This document shows positions 34,409-47,900 of a DNA stretch of 64,000 nucleotides, piece by piece. A model generated the notes under the pieces. That model did not search any database. It was not told the origin of the DNA and worked only from the letters and a program-made list of their open reading frames with translations. The position numbers and the translations under genes are program-made. Each line of letters begins with the position of its first letter. Position 1 is the first letter of the stretch. This stretch comes from DASWUZ01 sp036401395 (GTDB taxonomy: Bacteria; Acidobacteriota; Terriglobia; Terriglobales; Acidobacteriaceae), in the NCBI GenBank assembly GCA_036401395.1, contig DASWUZ010000043.1:1-64000 (forward strand). The letters are read 5' to 3'.

Positions 34409-36184
34409 ATGACACTTAATGGCTGGTTACAGATCATTGTTTTCTTCGCCATCATCTGCTTCACGGCGAAGCCTATGGGTCTTTACATGGTGCGGGTTTT
34501 CGAGAGACAGCGCACCTGGCTTGATCCGATCCTGCGTCCCATCGAGAGGCTGCTCTATCGCCTGACCGGTGTCCGGGAAGACGAGGAGATGCGCTGGACG
34601 GAGTATGCGGTCGCGATGCTGCTGTTCAGCGGCGCGACGATGCTGCTTACTTATATCATTGAGCGCGCCCAGAGCCATCTGCCCTTCAATCCGCAGCATC
34701 TCGCGGCAGTGACTCCTGCGCTGGCGTGGAATACGGCCATCTCGTTCACTACCAACACCAACTGGCAGGCCTACACGCCCGAGAGCACGATGAGCTATCT
34801 GACCCAGATGGCTGGTCTCGCGACGCATAACTTCTGGTCGGCCGGTGTGGGTATGGCGCTGGCGGTTGCGTTCATTCGCGGCATTGCGCGGCGTGAGGGC
34901 AAGACGCTGGGCAACTTCTGGGTGGACATGACCCGGGCGATTCTCTGGATCCTGCTTCCGATCTGCCTGGTTTACGGCACGGTGCTGGTGTCGCAGGGCG
35001 TGGTGCAGAACATGCGGGCCTATGACACGGCGACGCTAGTGGAGCCGCAGACCTCGACCACAACAGGGGCGGACGGCAAGCCGGTGACCACAACGATCAC
35101 GACGCAGACCATTGGGCAGGGGCCGGTCGCGTCTCAGGAAGCCATCAAGATGCTGGGGACGAATGGTGGAGGCTTCTTCAACGCGAATAGCGCCCATCCC
35201 TTTGAGAACCCTACGCCGCTGTCAAATTTCCTGCAGATGATCTCGATCTTTCTGATTCCGGCAGGTCTGACGGTGGTGCTTGGGCAGATGGTGAAGTCGC
35301 CAAAGCACGGCTGGGCTGTCTTCGCCGCCATGTCGCTCTTCTTTGCTATCGGTGTCGCGACCACCTACTGGGCCGAGGCGAAGGGAAATCCCCTCTTTCA
35401 GGGGGTGGATCAGCGCGCTACGACGACGCAGTCGGGCGGCAACATGGAGGGCAAGGAGGTCCGCTTCGGGATCGCCAATACTGCCCTCTTCGCGACCATT
35501 ACAACGGACGCAAGCTGCGGTGCGGTCAACGGCATGCATGACAGCTTCACCCCGCTCGGGGGCCTGGTGCCACTGTCGAACATCCTGCTCGGCGAGATCG
35601 TCTTTGGAGGTGTAGGGGCCGGCCTCTACGGGATGCTCATCTTTGTAGTGCTGTCGGTCTTTATCGCGGGACTGATGGTCGGACGCACTCCGGAGTATCT
35701 CGGCAAGAAGATCGAAGCAGCGGATGTGCAGCTATCGATGCTGTACCTGCTGATCTTCCCGCTGATCATCCTCTGCCTTGCTGCGGTGGCCCTGCTGTCG
35801 CCCACCTTCGGCACATCGAGCCTGGCTAATCAGGGTCCGCATGGCTTGTCTGAGATCCTCTACGCCTACGCCTCGGCGGCCGGCAACAACGGCTCCGCCT
35901 TTGCGGGTCTAAATGCGAATACACGGTGGTACAACGTCTCGCTCGGCATTGCGATGTTCGCAGGCCGGTTCCTGATGTGCGTCCCCATGCTCGCTGTGGC
36001 CGGCAACCTGGTCGGCAAGAAGATTGCTCCGCCGTCCCAGGGCACATTCCCCGTGACGACGCCGCTTTTCACCATCCTGCTCTCGAGCGTGATCCTGATC
36101 GTCGGAGCCCTTACGTTTTTCCCCGCGCTGGCGCTCGGCCCTATCCTCGAGCACCTGTTGATGCACGCGGGACGCACATTCTGA
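34409..36184 (+). CDS. kdpA: potassium-transporting ATPase subunit A
   Basis: The potassium-channel-like subunit of KdpFABC. 591 residues from ATG 34409, with GGAGAAG 9 bases upstream. Selectivity-loop segments: FTTNTNWQAY (about 115), GTNGGGFFNANSAHPFENPT (about 250-269), TTDASCGAVNGMHDSF (about 370) and AAGNNGSAFAGLN (about 495). About ten membrane helices. It is somewhat longer than the E. coli protein (557) because of a Thr-rich insert near 215-235 (TSTTTGADGKPVTTTITT). kdpB follows 7 bases on. Confidence 0.96.
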   Translation: MTLNGWLQIIVFFAIICFTAKPMGLYMVRVFERQRTWLDPILRPIERLLYRLTGVREDEEMRWTEYAVAMLLFSGATMLLTYIIERAQSHLPFNPQHLAAVTPALAWNTAISFTTNTNWQAYTPESTMSYLTQMAGLATHNFWSAGVGMALAVAFIRGIARREGKTLGNFWVDMTRAILWILLPICLVYGTVLVSQGVVQNMRAYDTATLVEPQTSTTTGADGKPVTTTITTQTIGQGPVASQEAIKMLGTNGGGFFNANSAHPFENPTPLSNFLQMISIFLIPAGLTVVLGQMVKSPKHGWAVFAAMSLFFAIGVATTYWAEAKGNPLFQGVDQRATTTQSGGNMEGKEVRFGIANTALFATITTDASCGAVNGMHDSFTPLGGLVPLSNILLGEIVFGGVGAGLYGMLIFVVLSVFIAGLMVGRTPEYLGKKIEAADVQLSMLYLLIFPLIILCLAAVALLSPTFGTSSLANQGPHGLSEILYAYASAAGNNGSAFAGLNANTRWYNVSLGIAMFAGRFLMCVPMLAVAGNLVGKKIAPPSQGTFPVTTPLFTILLSSVILIVGALTFFPALALGPILEHLLMHAGRTF

Positions 36185-36191
36185 GGACGCT

Positions 36192-38231
<2,040 letters not shown>

Positions 38232-38239
38232 GAGCTGTC

Positions 38240-38797
38240 ATGAAGCGGAGTCTCATTACTTCCATTCTCTACACCGTTGTAACCACTATCCTGCTTGGGC
38301 TCGGCTACCCGTTCCTGATGACGGGCATAGCACAGCTGCTCTTCAAGGATAAGGCCAACGGTCAGTTGATTGTCGCGAACGGACAGCTCGTCGGGTCACG
38401 GATCATCGGCCAGCCCTTTACCGGGCCCGGCTTCTTTCACAGCCGGCCGTCCGCAGCGGGTACTGGCTACGACGCGACCTCTTCGTCAGGGTCTAACCTT
38501 GGGCCCACGAGCAAGGCGCTGGTTGACCGCGTCTCGGCTTCCGTGGCCGCGGAGAAATCGTCCGTGCCAGTGCCGATTGATCTGATGACTGCCTCCGCTT
38601 CGGGACTTGATCCGGACATCACTCCTGCTGCGGCCCTGTACCAGGTTCCGCGGATCGCCCACGAGCGCCACCTTAGTGAGGACCAGGTTACGACGATGGT
38701 CAACAGCCACATTCAGCAGCGGCAGCTTGGCCTGCTGGGCGAGCCGCGGGTGAACGTGCTGCAGTTAAATCTCGATCTGGCTGCGACCGGGAAGTGA
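38240..38797 (+). CDS. kdpC: potassium-transporting ATPase subunit C
   Basis: 185 residues with one N-terminal membrane helix (SILYTVVTTILLGLGYPFLM) and a periplasmic domain. Conserved QPFTGPGFFHSRPSAAG and the YDATSSSGSNLGPTSKAL stretch, then the C-terminal ALYQVPRIA. AGGAG lies 7 bases before the ATG. Last gene of the kdp operon; a hairpin follows. Confidence 0.95.
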   Translation: MKRSLITSILYTVVTTILLGLGYPFLMTGIAQLLFKDKANGQLIVANGQLVGSRIIGQPFTGPGFFHSRPSAAGTGYDATSSSGSNLGPTSKALVDRVSASVAAEKSSVPVPIDLMTASASGLDPDITPAAALYQVPRIAHERHLSEDQVTTMVNSHIQQRQLGLLGEPRVNVLQLNLDLAATGK

Positions 38798-38853
38798 TTC
38801 TGATCGAGCGGGGGAATGTAGCGGATCATCAGGATGATCCATCCGGGGGGAAA

Positions 38854-38883
38854 GGCGAAACGAGCAGACATGCTCGTTTCGCC
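38854..38883 (+). terminator. probable terminator of the kdp operon
   Basis: A perfect 13-base stem, GGCGAAACGAGCA (38854-38866) and TGCTCGTTTCGCC (38871-38883), with a GACA loop, followed by TTCTCT. A smaller perfect hairpin (GGATCATC/GATGATCC, 38823-38840) lies just before. Both are beyond the kdpC stop. Confidence 0.75.
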
Positions 38884-39000
38884 TTCTCTACCTGAGGCTG
38901 CGGTAGCGGGTTGCTGACCTGAACGGGTATGCTGTACTTCGCTGCGCGCCGAGTGCCGCCCGCGACAGCGACCTCATACTCGAATCAGGAAAGAGATTGA

Positions 39001-40644
39001 ATGAATCGTAAGTCGAGGACCCCCAGTATCCTGCGAGTGGCGTTGGCTGGGGTGCTTGCTATGTTGGGGTGCCTCGCATGTATCGCGCAGGTAAATGTCT
39101 ATACCCAGCGCAATGACAATTCGCGCACCGGCGCCAACCTGCATGAGACGATCCTGACTCCCAGAAACGTGAATTCGAAGCAGTTTGGAAGACTCTTCAA
39201 GGTAGTGGTTGACGGCCAGGTCTACACGCAGCCGCTCTACGTCTCACGCCTGGACATGGGAGCGAAGGGTAAGCACAACGTCGTCTTCATCGGGACGATG
39301 AACAACACCATCTATGCGCTCGACGCCGACAAGGGTGACGTGCTGTGGAAGGCCAACTTCGGGCGACCTGTCCTGGCGGGCGATGTGGAACATATGTTCA
39401 ACATCACCCGGGGCAGCGGCATCGGGATTCTGAGTACGCCGGTCATCGACCCTGATACTGACACTATCTACTTTTTCAGCCGCAACGAGCAGGGGCAGGG
39501 AGCCTCCGGCGTTTTCACCCAATGGCTGAATGCTCTGGACATCCGCACCGGCGAGCCGAGGCAGGGCAGCCACGTCCAGGTTACGGCGACCTATACTGAT
39601 GCAGATGGCACATTCACCTTTGATCCGAGGATCCAGAATCAGCGAGCAGCTCTCACGCTCGCGAACGGCAAGGTCTACATCTCGTGGGCCTCTAACGACG
39701 ACCTTGGACTGTACCACGGGTGGGTTATCTCCTATGACGCGAAGACGCTGAAGCAGCAGGATGTCTACGTGGATACCCCCAGCGGCATCCAGGGCGGCAT
39801 CTGGCAGTCTGGACAGGGGCTGACGGTTGATGCGCAGGGTAACCTGCTCATCTCAACTGGCAATGGAAGCTTTGGTACTTCGCCCAAGGGCGTACCTCAG
39901 ACGGGAAACAGCTTCATCAAACTCTCGGCCGACCTGAAGCTGCTCGACTACTTCACGCCCTACGACAGCGAGGCGCTGAATCGCGACGATGCTGATCTCG
40001 GCTCGGCCGGGCTGCTGCTTGTTCCGGGTACGAACTACATCATCAGCGGCGGCAAGCAAGGTTATCTCTACGTGGTCGACTCCACAAACATGGGCAAGTT
40101 CGACCCGGCAAAGAATCATGTCAATCAGTTCTTCCACGCCGTCTACGGCAAGAACTCGAGCAACATCCATGCTGGGCCTGTCTACTTTGACAGCGCGGTG
40201 AATGGGCCGACCGTGTACCTGTGGGGCGAGAACGACTTCCTTCGCGCCTATCACTTTGACCCCAAGGCCGGCATGCTTACGACCGAGCCGTTTGCGAAGA
40301 GCGCGATGACCGCACCGGCCATCAACGCGAATGGCGCGATGCCCGGCGGGTTCTATTCTGTCTCTGCTAATGGCAAGGAAGACGGGATTGTCTGGGCTTC
40401 AACTCCATACAACGACAACGCGCAGCAGAAGCGCGTTCCCGGCGTGCTCTACGCGTTCGACGCGAATACATTGAAGGTGCTGTGGAGTGATAAGCAGAAT
40501 CCGGCGCGCGATGAGGGCGGATACTTTCCCAAGTTTGTCGATCCGACTATTGCCGACGGAAAGGTCTTCATCCCGAACTTTGGGAGCCTTCACACGCCGG
40601 ATGGCTCGGGAGAGTTGAATGTATATGGCCTGTTGCCGCATTAG
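39001..40644 (+). CDS. secreted PQQ-type beta-propeller protein
   Basis: 547 residues with a signal peptide (VALAGVLAMLGCLACIAQ, cut near 30). Blade-like repeats: NVVFIGTMNNTIYALDADKG with VLWKANFG, ANGKVYISWASND, LLISTGNGSFG, and VLYAFDANTLKVLWSDKQN. This is the pattern of PQQ-binding-like/BamB-like eight-blade propellers. I see no clear catalytic set of a quinoprotein dehydrogenase, so it may be structural or sugar-binding. AGGAAAGAG precedes the ATG. It stands alone ahead of the GH3 gene. Confidence 0.8.
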   Translation: MNRKSRTPSILRVALAGVLAMLGCLACIAQVNVYTQRNDNSRTGANLHETILTPRNVNSKQFGRLFKVVVDGQVYTQPLYVSRLDMGAKGKHNVVFIGTMNNTIYALDADKGDVLWKANFGRPVLAGDVEHMFNITRGSGIGILSTPVIDPDTDTIYFFSRNEQGQGASGVFTQWLNALDIRTGEPRQGSHVQVTATYTDADGTFTFDPRIQNQRAALTLANGKVYISWASNDDLGLYHGWVISYDAKTLKQQDVYVDTPSGIQGGIWQSGQGLTVDAQGNLLISTGNGSFGTSPKGVPQTGNSFIKLSADLKLLDYFTPYDSEALNRDDADLGSAGLLLVPGTNYIISGGKQGYLYVVDSTNMGKFDPAKNHVNQFFHAVYGKNSSNIHAGPVYFDSAVNGPTVYLWGENDFLRAYHFDPKAGMLTTEPFAKSAMTAPAINANGAMPGGFYSVSANGKEDGIVWASTPYNDNAQQKRVPGVLYAFDANTLKVLWSDKQNPARDEGGYFPKFVDPTIADGKVFIPNFGSLHTPDGSGELNVYGLLPH

Positions 40645-40820
40645 CTGTGGGGTTGATGAAGGAAGTACCTAGGGTAAGGTTATGGACTGATCCTTCTCTT
40701 GCCTCGGCCGCTCGAGCAGACTCCTCGCTGCTTGCCGAAGGCTACTAGATTGCTTTAGATGTAGTTGATCCTGGCCAGCAAGCCTCGTCAGGTAAGTAGC
40801 GCCGCCGGGGTTCCGTCAGG

Positions 40821-43499
40821 ATGTCGAGGATTGTTCAAGGGTCGTTGCGGGTCGTGTCACTGTTCTGCTGCTGCGTCGTGTCCACCGCGCTGCAGGCGCA
40901 GAGCAGGTTGCCCTACCAGGATCCAAGCCTCGGGATCGAACAGCGCGTCGATGACCTCGTGTCGAGGATGACGCTCGAGGAGAAGATCGGTCAGATGATG
41001 AACTCCGCACCCGCGATTCCGCGTCTCGGAGTGGCGGAGTATGACTGGTGGAGCGAGGGCCTGCACGGCGTGGCGCGCTCCGGCTATGCGACCATGTTCC
41101 CGCAGGCCATCGGAATGGCCGCAACCTGGGATGCGAAGTTAGTCGGCGAGATGGGAACGACCGTCTCGGTCGAAGCACGTGCCAAGTACCAGCAGGCACT
41201 GCGAGATGGTGTGCACGCCCGCTACTTCGGCCTGACGATCTGGTCTCCAAACATCAACATCTTCCGTGATCCACGCTGGGGTCGAGGACAGGAGACGTAT
41301 GGCGAAGACCCATTCCTAACCAGCACCCTTGGGGTAGCCTTCGTCAGGGGTCTGCAGGGCGACGATCCCAAGTACCTAAGGACTGTCGCGACGCCAAAAC
41401 ACTTTGCCGTCCACAGCGGGCCTGAGGCGAGCAGGCATCGGTTCGATGTTGAGCCCTCTGCGATGGACCTGGAAGATACCTACCTGCCTGCGTTTCGAGC
41501 CACTGTGACCGAGGGGCACGCAGAGTCCGTGATGTGCGCGTATAACGCAGTCAACGGATTGCCGGCTTGCGCTAACACTATGCTGCTCGAGGACACTCTG
41601 CGCAAGGCCTGGGGCTTCGCGGGTTACATTACGTCTGATTGCGGAGCAGTCGACGACTTCTTCCATGCGACGGCCCATCACACTTCGCCTGACGCGGAGC
41701 ACGCCTCTGCAACGGCGGTGCTTGCGGGTACCGACACAAACTGCGGAGACACCTACAAGTCGCTTGGCGAGGCCGTGCGGGAAAAGCTGTTGCCAGAGAG
41801 CGCCATCGATACAGCACTGCGACGGCTGTTCACTGCAAGGTTCAGGCTGGGGATGTTTGATCCTCCTTCCGAAGTTGCTTATGCTCGCATCCCTTACAGC
41901 GCGGTCGACTCGGCGGTACATCGTGCGCTCGCGCTGAAGTCTGCAGAAGAATCGATGGTGCTGCTCAAGAACGAGGGTGGAATCTTACCGCTCGATGGCT
42001 CGAGGCGAACCATAGCAGTAGTCGGGCCGAACGCCGCTTCCTTGAGCGCTCTGGAGGGCAACTACAACGCGGTAGCGTCGCACCCCGTACTTGCGCTCGA
42101 TGGCCTTGAAGATGGCATGAAGGATGCGGAGATCTTTTACTCGCAGGGTTCTCCCTATGCGGAGGGTGCTCCACTGCCTGCGCCGAGGACCCTCTTCAGC
42201 ACTGGGGCGCCTGGGACAGTACAAGGACTCTCCGGGGATTATTTCGCGAACTCAGACTTTGCGGGAGCACCGGTACTGAGGCGTGTCGACCCTCAAATAG
42301 ATTTCGACTGGAATGCTGCGAGTCCTGCGCCCGGAGTGCCGGCTAACAACTTCAGCGTGCGATGGAGCGGGGAAGTCAAAGTCCCCGCGCCCGGCGATTA
42401 CAGCTTCCAGGTCACGCTGGCTCATTGCTATCCTTGCGGCGACCACGAGCGGTTCATGGTGGAGCTTGATGGGAAGCAGGTTGCGAGCTTCGCGACGCCG
42501 GAGCCGGCCGGGGACCGGAGCAACTTGACCCCGGTGTTCCGAATGCACCTGGCCGACACGCAGCCGCATTCGTTCCGGCTGGACTATGCGCATAGTGCGC
42601 AACTCTTCGGTGCGGGGATCACTCTGAATTGGACGCCGCCCTCTCGAGCGCTGCGCGAAGAGGCGGTTGCTGTGGCGCGCAGGTCAGACGTAGTGGTCGC
42701 TATCGTGGGGCTCTCACCCGAACTGGAGGGCGAGGAGATGCCGCTGCAGATTGATGGGTTCTCTGGTGGCGACCGTACAGAGATCAAACTGCCTGCGGTA
42801 CAGCAACAGCTGCTTGAAGCGGTGGCCGCTACCGGTAAGCCGCTGGTCGTGGTGCTGATGAACGGAAGTGCACTGGCCGTGAACTGGGCCGAGCAGCATG
42901 CCAAGGCGATCCTGGAGGCCTGGTATCCGGGCGAGGCGGGCGGCGAGGCGATCGCGGATACCCTGACCGGCAGAAACAATCCGGCAGGTCGGCTGCCAGT
43001 CACTTTCTATGCGGGGCTCGAGCAGCTGCCCGACTTCAGTGACTACTCCATGACGGCCCGCACGTACAGGTACTTCCGTGGGCAGCCGCTGTATCCCTTC
43101 GGGTATGGGTTGAGTTTTACACACTTCAGCTATTCCAATCTGCACCTCTCGACGAGCCGGTTGACGGCCGGCGAGGTACTGACGGTCGAGGCCGATGTGA
43201 AGAACGATGGACCAGTAGCGGGTGAGGAGGTGGCGCAGCTATACCTCACTCCGCCGCGGAGCGAGGGCAGTCCGCTTGTCGAGCTGCGCGGATTTGAGAG
43301 GGTAAGCTTGAAGCCAGGGGAGGCGGCTCACCTGCAGTTTCGGCTGGACGCGCGCCAGCTGAGCCAGGTCATGGCCGATGGCCGGCGCAGTGTGGCTGAG
43401 GGCCGGTACCAGGTCGCGGTCGGCGGAGGGCAGCCTGGCGGAGCGAGCGGCCTGAGTGGGCAGGTGAGGGTACTTGGCCACGCAGACCTTCCTCGCTGA
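40821..43499 (+). CDS. secreted family 3 glycoside hydrolase with PA14 insert
   Basis: 892 residues; beta-glucosidase/beta-xylosidase type. Signal peptide to about residue 27 (SLFCCCVVSTALQAQ). The N-terminal barrel has LEEKIGQM, FSPNI-like WSPNINIFRDPRWGRGQETY, KHFAVHSGPE and the nucleophile site YITSDCGAVDD (Asp near 272). The second domain follows (VVGPNAASLSALEGNY). A PA14 domain is inserted at about 470-610 (GLSGDYFANSDFAGAPVL), and a C-terminal fibronectin-type domain ends the protein. The GQETYGEDP and NTNC-like features fit xylosidase/arabinosidase clades. Likely acts on plant or fungal polymers in the periplasm. Confidence 0.93.
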   Translation: MSRIVQGSLRVVSLFCCCVVSTALQAQSRLPYQDPSLGIEQRVDDLVSRMTLEEKIGQMMNSAPAIPRLGVAEYDWWSEGLHGVARSGYATMFPQAIGMAATWDAKLVGEMGTTVSVEARAKYQQALRDGVHARYFGLTIWSPNINIFRDPRWGRGQETYGEDPFLTSTLGVAFVRGLQGDDPKYLRTVATPKHFAVHSGPEASRHRFDVEPSAMDLEDTYLPAFRATVTEGHAESVMCAYNAVNGLPACANTMLLEDTLRKAWGFAGYITSDCGAVDDFFHATAHHTSPDAEHASATAVLAGTDTNCGDTYKSLGEAVREKLLPESAIDTALRRLFTARFRLGMFDPPSEVAYARIPYSAVDSAVHRALALKSAEESMVLLKNEGGILPLDGSRRTIAVVGPNAASLSALEGNYNAVASHPVLALDGLEDGMKDAEIFYSQGSPYAEGAPLPAPRTLFSTGAPGTVQGLSGDYFANSDFAGAPVLRRVDPQIDFDWNAASPAPGVPANNFSVRWSGEVKVPAPGDYSFQVTLAHCYPCGDHERFMVELDGKQVASFATPEPAGDRSNLTPVFRMHLADTQPHSFRLDYAHSAQLFGAGITLNWTPPSRALREEAVAVARRSDVVVAIVGLSPELEGEEMPLQIDGFSGGDRTEIKLPAVQQQLLEAVAATGKPLVVVLMNGSALAVNWAEQHAKAILEAWYPGEAGGEAIADTLTGRNNPAGRLPVTFYAGLEQLPDFSDYSMTARTYRYFRGQPLYPFGYGLSFTHFSYSNLHLSTSRLTAGEVLTVEADVKNDGPVAGEEVAQLYLTPPRSEGSPLVELRGFERVSLKPGEAAHLQFRLDARQLSQVMADGRRSVAEGRYQVAVGGGQPGGASGLSGQVRVLGHADLPR

Positions 43500-43789
43500 A
43501 AGGCAGCGTCGCGGCCCTGTATGCCCCGGCTCTGGAATGGATAAAGGCGTTCCGAAGAGTCCGGCTAAGGCGTCAAGCTGCAGGCACACGGTGTCTGAAT
43601 AATCAGACCTTAAGCGGCGGCGCAACATTTTGAAGCGTTCGGTTTGAGAGCACATCCAAGAGTTCAATCGAACCAGATGGCGTCGGGCTCTACCGCCGAG
43701 CCGTCCGGGCCGGGTTGGTCTCGTTCGCAGCAGTAATAGGGCTGCCCTCCGTCTGCTAAGCTCTTAAGAATCTCTGAGGCTCTTGCATT

Positions 43790-44887
43790 TTGAGAAACTT
43801 CCAACAGAATCGACTCCTGCTGCAGTTACCGGTCGTTGTCCTTGTGCTAGTCCTTGGTGGGTGCAGCAAGCCGGCCGCCCCGCCCGCCGCCGGGGGACCG
43901 CAGGCCATGCCGGTACAGACGCTCACCGTTCACGCTGCTCCGGTTGCGCAGAGTGACGAGTATGTGGCGACCATCAAGTCGCGCCGGTCGGCGACGTTGA
44001 ATCCGCAGGTCGAGGGAAACCTGACAAGAATACTGGTCCACTCAGGCGACCACGTGCGGGCGGGGCAGGTGCTGATGCAGATCGACCCCATCAAGCAGGA
44101 AGCCACGGTACAGACGCAGGCCTCTACCGAACAGCAGAAGCTTGCGCTCTATCAGTACAACCAGCTGCAGAACGAGCGGCAGCACAAGCTTTTCGAGGCG
44201 GGAGTAATCAGCCGGGATGCGCTCGATCAGGCTGATCAGGCCTTCAAGAACTCCAAGGCTGACTACGAATCTGCCGGCGCGTCGCGAAAGTCGGAAGAGC
44301 GCCAGCTAAGCTACTATCGCGTCTCTGCCCCATTCGACGGGATCGTTGGAGATGTTCCTGTTCACGTGGGTGATTACGTCGCCCCAACGACCATGTTGAC
44401 GACCATCGACGAGAACAAGGACCTCGAGGCCTACATCTACATTCCCACCGAGCGGGGGTCGCAGGTGCGGAACGGCCTTGGGGTTGACATCCTCGACAGC
44501 TCTGAGAACCTGATCGAGCACACGACAATCGATTTCATTTCTCCGCAGGTAGATAACCAGCTGCAGGGCATTCTCGCGAAGGCCAATGTGCACTCGACCT
44601 CGGCATTGCTGCGATCTTCGCAGCTGATCAAGGCCCGGGTAATCTGGAACACAAAGAGCACCCCGGTGGTGCCGGTGCTGGCAGTGAGCAGGCTGGGCGG
44701 TCAGACCTTCGTCTTCGTTGCGCAGAATGTAGATGGAAAGACGATAGCGAAGCAGCGCGCTATCCAGGTCGGCGATACAGTAGGCAATAACTATGCTGTT
44801 CCTACCGGCCTTGCAGAAGGGGACCGGGTCATAGTATCCGGCACTCAGCTGCTGGCCGATGGGATGCCCGTCGCGCCGATGGGTTAG
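43790..44887 (+). CDS. RND efflux periplasmic adaptor lipoprotein
   Basis: Membrane-fusion protein, 365 residues from TTG 43790. The lipoprotein signal LPVVVLVLVLGGC ends at the lipid-anchor Cys (about 25). Biotinyl/lipoyl half-motifs lie in NLTRILVHSGDHVRAGQVLM and YRVSAPFDGIVGDVPVHVGD, flanking a coiled-coil hairpin (about 105-165). ATVQTQASTEQQ is typical. It bridges the pump encoded 103 bases downstream and an outer-membrane channel that is not encoded here. Confidence 0.92.
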   Translation: MRNFQQNRLLLQLPVVVLVLVLGGCSKPAAPPAAGGPQAMPVQTLTVHAAPVAQSDEYVATIKSRRSATLNPQVEGNLTRILVHSGDHVRAGQVLMQIDPIKQEATVQTQASTEQQKLALYQYNQLQNERQHKLFEAGVISRDALDQADQAFKNSKADYESAGASRKSEERQLSYYRVSAPFDGIVGDVPVHVGDYVAPTTMLTTIDENKDLEAYIYIPTERGSQVRNGLGVDILDSSENLIEHTTIDFISPQVDNQLQGILAKANVHSTSALLRSSQLIKARVIWNTKSTPVVPVLAVSRLGGQTFVFVAQNVDGKTIAKQRAIQVGDTVGNNYAVPTGLAEGDRVIVSGTQLLADGMPVAPMG

Positions 44888-44990
44888 GTGGTCAGTCGCA
44901 GCTGGAGAGTGGCTATGGGCTCTGCTAACTGCGCCGTAGTCAAGCATTCATTGCTTCAGACGCTAGTAATGCGAGAGAGGACGTCTCCGC

Positions 44991-47900
44991 GTGTTTGTTG
45001 ATTTCTTTATCCGTCGACCAGTCTTTGCCACTGTCTGCGCACTCCTGATCATCCTTGCGGGCGCAGTCGTCATTCCCGGGCTGCCCATCTCACTGTATCC
45101 GGAGCTGGCGCCGCCCCAGGTAACGGTGAGCAGCAACTACATCGGCGCCAATGCGCAGACGGTGGAGTCTGCCGTCACTATCCCGCTCGAGCAGCAGATC
45201 AACGGTGTGGAGGGCATGCGGTACATCACTTCCACCAGTGCTAACGACGGCAGCAGCACCATAGATACGTTCTTTCAGACTGGGTACGATCTGAATATCG
45301 CTGCAGTCGACGTGCAGAACCGTGTAGCTACTGCTCAAGGCCGGCTGCCGCAGGAGATTAAAAACACCGGCGTCTCGATCACCAAGGCCAACAGCAACTT
45401 CGTGCTGGTACTTGGCTTTTATTCGAAAGATAAGAGCCTGTCAAATTTATTCATCTCGAACTACATCGATGTTTATATACGGGATGCCCTGAAGAGAGTG
45501 CCTGGTGTGGGCGAAGTGCTCGTTTTCGGGGAGCGCAAGTATGCAATGCGGGTGTGGCTTGACCCTGTCCGCCTGGCGGCCCGGAACCTTACCTCGGCGG
45601 ATGTGGTCGCAGCGTTGTCAGAGCAGAACGTGGAGATACCTGCCGGGCAGTTAGGCCAGCCTCCAAACGACGGGCACCAGGCATTCCAGGTTGCTGTGCG
45701 CGTAGTCGGCCGGCTTACTGATCCCGCAGAATTCAACAACATAATCTTGAAGACGACCGGCAATGGCATTGTGCTATTGAAAGATGTAGGTCATGCGGAA
45801 CTTGGCGCGGAGAACTACGGCAGCAATCTGGATTACAGCGGCCATGAGGCAATCGGAGTCGGGATCCAGCAGCTATCAAATGCCAATGCTCTTGACGTGG
45901 CCAAGAAGTGTCGAGCCGTGCTGCAGGACCTGCATAAGGTATTTCCGCCGGGTATTGATTACGTCATCGCGGTGGACACGACTGCGGTGGTTGGAGATTC
46001 CATCCATGAAGTACTGGTAACACTGATCGAGGCGATCGTCATCGTCATCGTCGTGATCTTCCTCTTCCTGCTCGATTGGCGCGCCACGATCATCCCCGCC
46101 GTCACCATTCCGGTTTCGCTGATCGGCACGTTTGCCTTTATAAAAATATTTGGTTTTTCAATCAATTCTCTGACTCTGTTCGGCATAACCCTGGCAACCG
46201 GCCTTGTGGTCGATGATGCGATTGTAGTCATAGAAAACGTGCAGCGGCACATCTCCGAGGGTGACAATGACAGTCACCACGCGACTTCCGTTGCCATGGC
46301 GGAGGTCACGAGCGCGGTAATTGCCACCTCCCTGGTGCTCATCTCTGTATTCGTTCCCGTCTCCTTCTTTCCCGGAACGACGGGCATTCTATACAAGCAG
46401 TTCTCGTTGACCATTGCCTTCGCGATTGCCATCTCGGCTTTTAACGCGTTGACGCTCTCGCCGGCTCTGGCGGCCATTCTGCTGCGCAGCGAAGAGGCCA
46501 AGTATCGGCTGTTCGACTGGACTCATGTCAGCTGGATCTCATCGGGTTACGCTAAGTTCGCCCGCGGTGTGGACAAAGGGCTGGCGCGCCTTGGCAGTGC
46601 TTATGCGAGCACGATTAACCTCGTGCTCCGGCTGCGATACTTAATGGTTATTTTGTTTGTCGCAGGCCTTGCTGCTACGGTCTTCATGTATATCCACGTG
46701 CCCACCGGGTTTGTTCCTAGTGAAGACCAGGGCTACTTCATCGTTGTAGTACAAACGCCTCAAGGCGCGTCCCTCAGTTACACGACTCAGGTATGTACCG
46801 CGGCGGAGCGTGTACTCAGTCAGGACCCGGATATTTTCGGCACCTTTTCAGTGCCGGGCTTTAGCCTTACTGGCGGCAACGCGCCAAACTATGGATTGAT
46901 CTTTGCGCCGCTAAAGCCCGTGGATCAGCGGCTGGGCAAGGGTCATGGCGCTGCGGAGATTGTTGCGCGTGTATCACCGAAGCTGTTTGGGGTTCCGGGT
47001 GGGCTTGCGATCGCCTTTGAACCACCTGCAGTGCAGGGTATTGGAAGCTTCGGCGGCTTTCAGTTCGAGTTGCAGGACTCTGGCCGAAACACCTTTGGCG
47101 ATATAGATAAGGTGGTTCACCAGATAGTTGGAGCGAGTCGAGGCAGCAAGGATCTTGTACGCCTGTACTCCAGCTTTACGTCGAATGATCCGCAAGTTCT
47201 TGTTAAGATCGACCGCGAGAAGGCTAAGTCGATTGGAGTGCCGATAAGTCAGATAACCTCTGCCTTGCAGGTCTACATGGGTTCGGCTTACGTTAATGAC
47301 TTTGATTTCAATAATCGCTCTTATCGCGTCTACGTCCAGGCAGATCAGCAGTTCCGGAACACTACCGGCGATATGCGGCAGATATACGTACGATCAGATA
47401 GCGGCCAGATGATTCCTCTGGACAACATAGTCTCCATTGAGGAGGCTTCAGGCCCCCAGGTCATCAGTCACTACAACTTATACAGGTCGGCCGAGATCGA
47501 CGGCTCGGCTGCGCCCGGCTATAGCTCGAGTGAAGGACTCACCGCGATGCAAAAGCTGGCTCAGCAGTACATGCTGCAGGGGATGAGTTATAGCTGGACT
47601 GGCCTGGCGCTGGAGGAGATAGAGTCAGGTGGTAAGACGATCATCATCTTCGCACTCGCTCTGCTGGTCGTCTATCTGACCCTGTCAGCACAGTATGAAA
47701 GCTTTGCCTTACCACTCATCATCCTGCTGGCAGTACCTATGGCGATTCTCGGCGCATTGGGAGCTGTATCGCTGCGCGGTCTGCCTAACGATATTTATTG
47801 CCAGATCGGACTAGTCATGTTGATTGGGCTGTCCGCCAAAAATGCCATTCTGATTGTGGAGTTTGCGGAGCAGCTGCGCGAGAAGGGCAGATCGATAGCT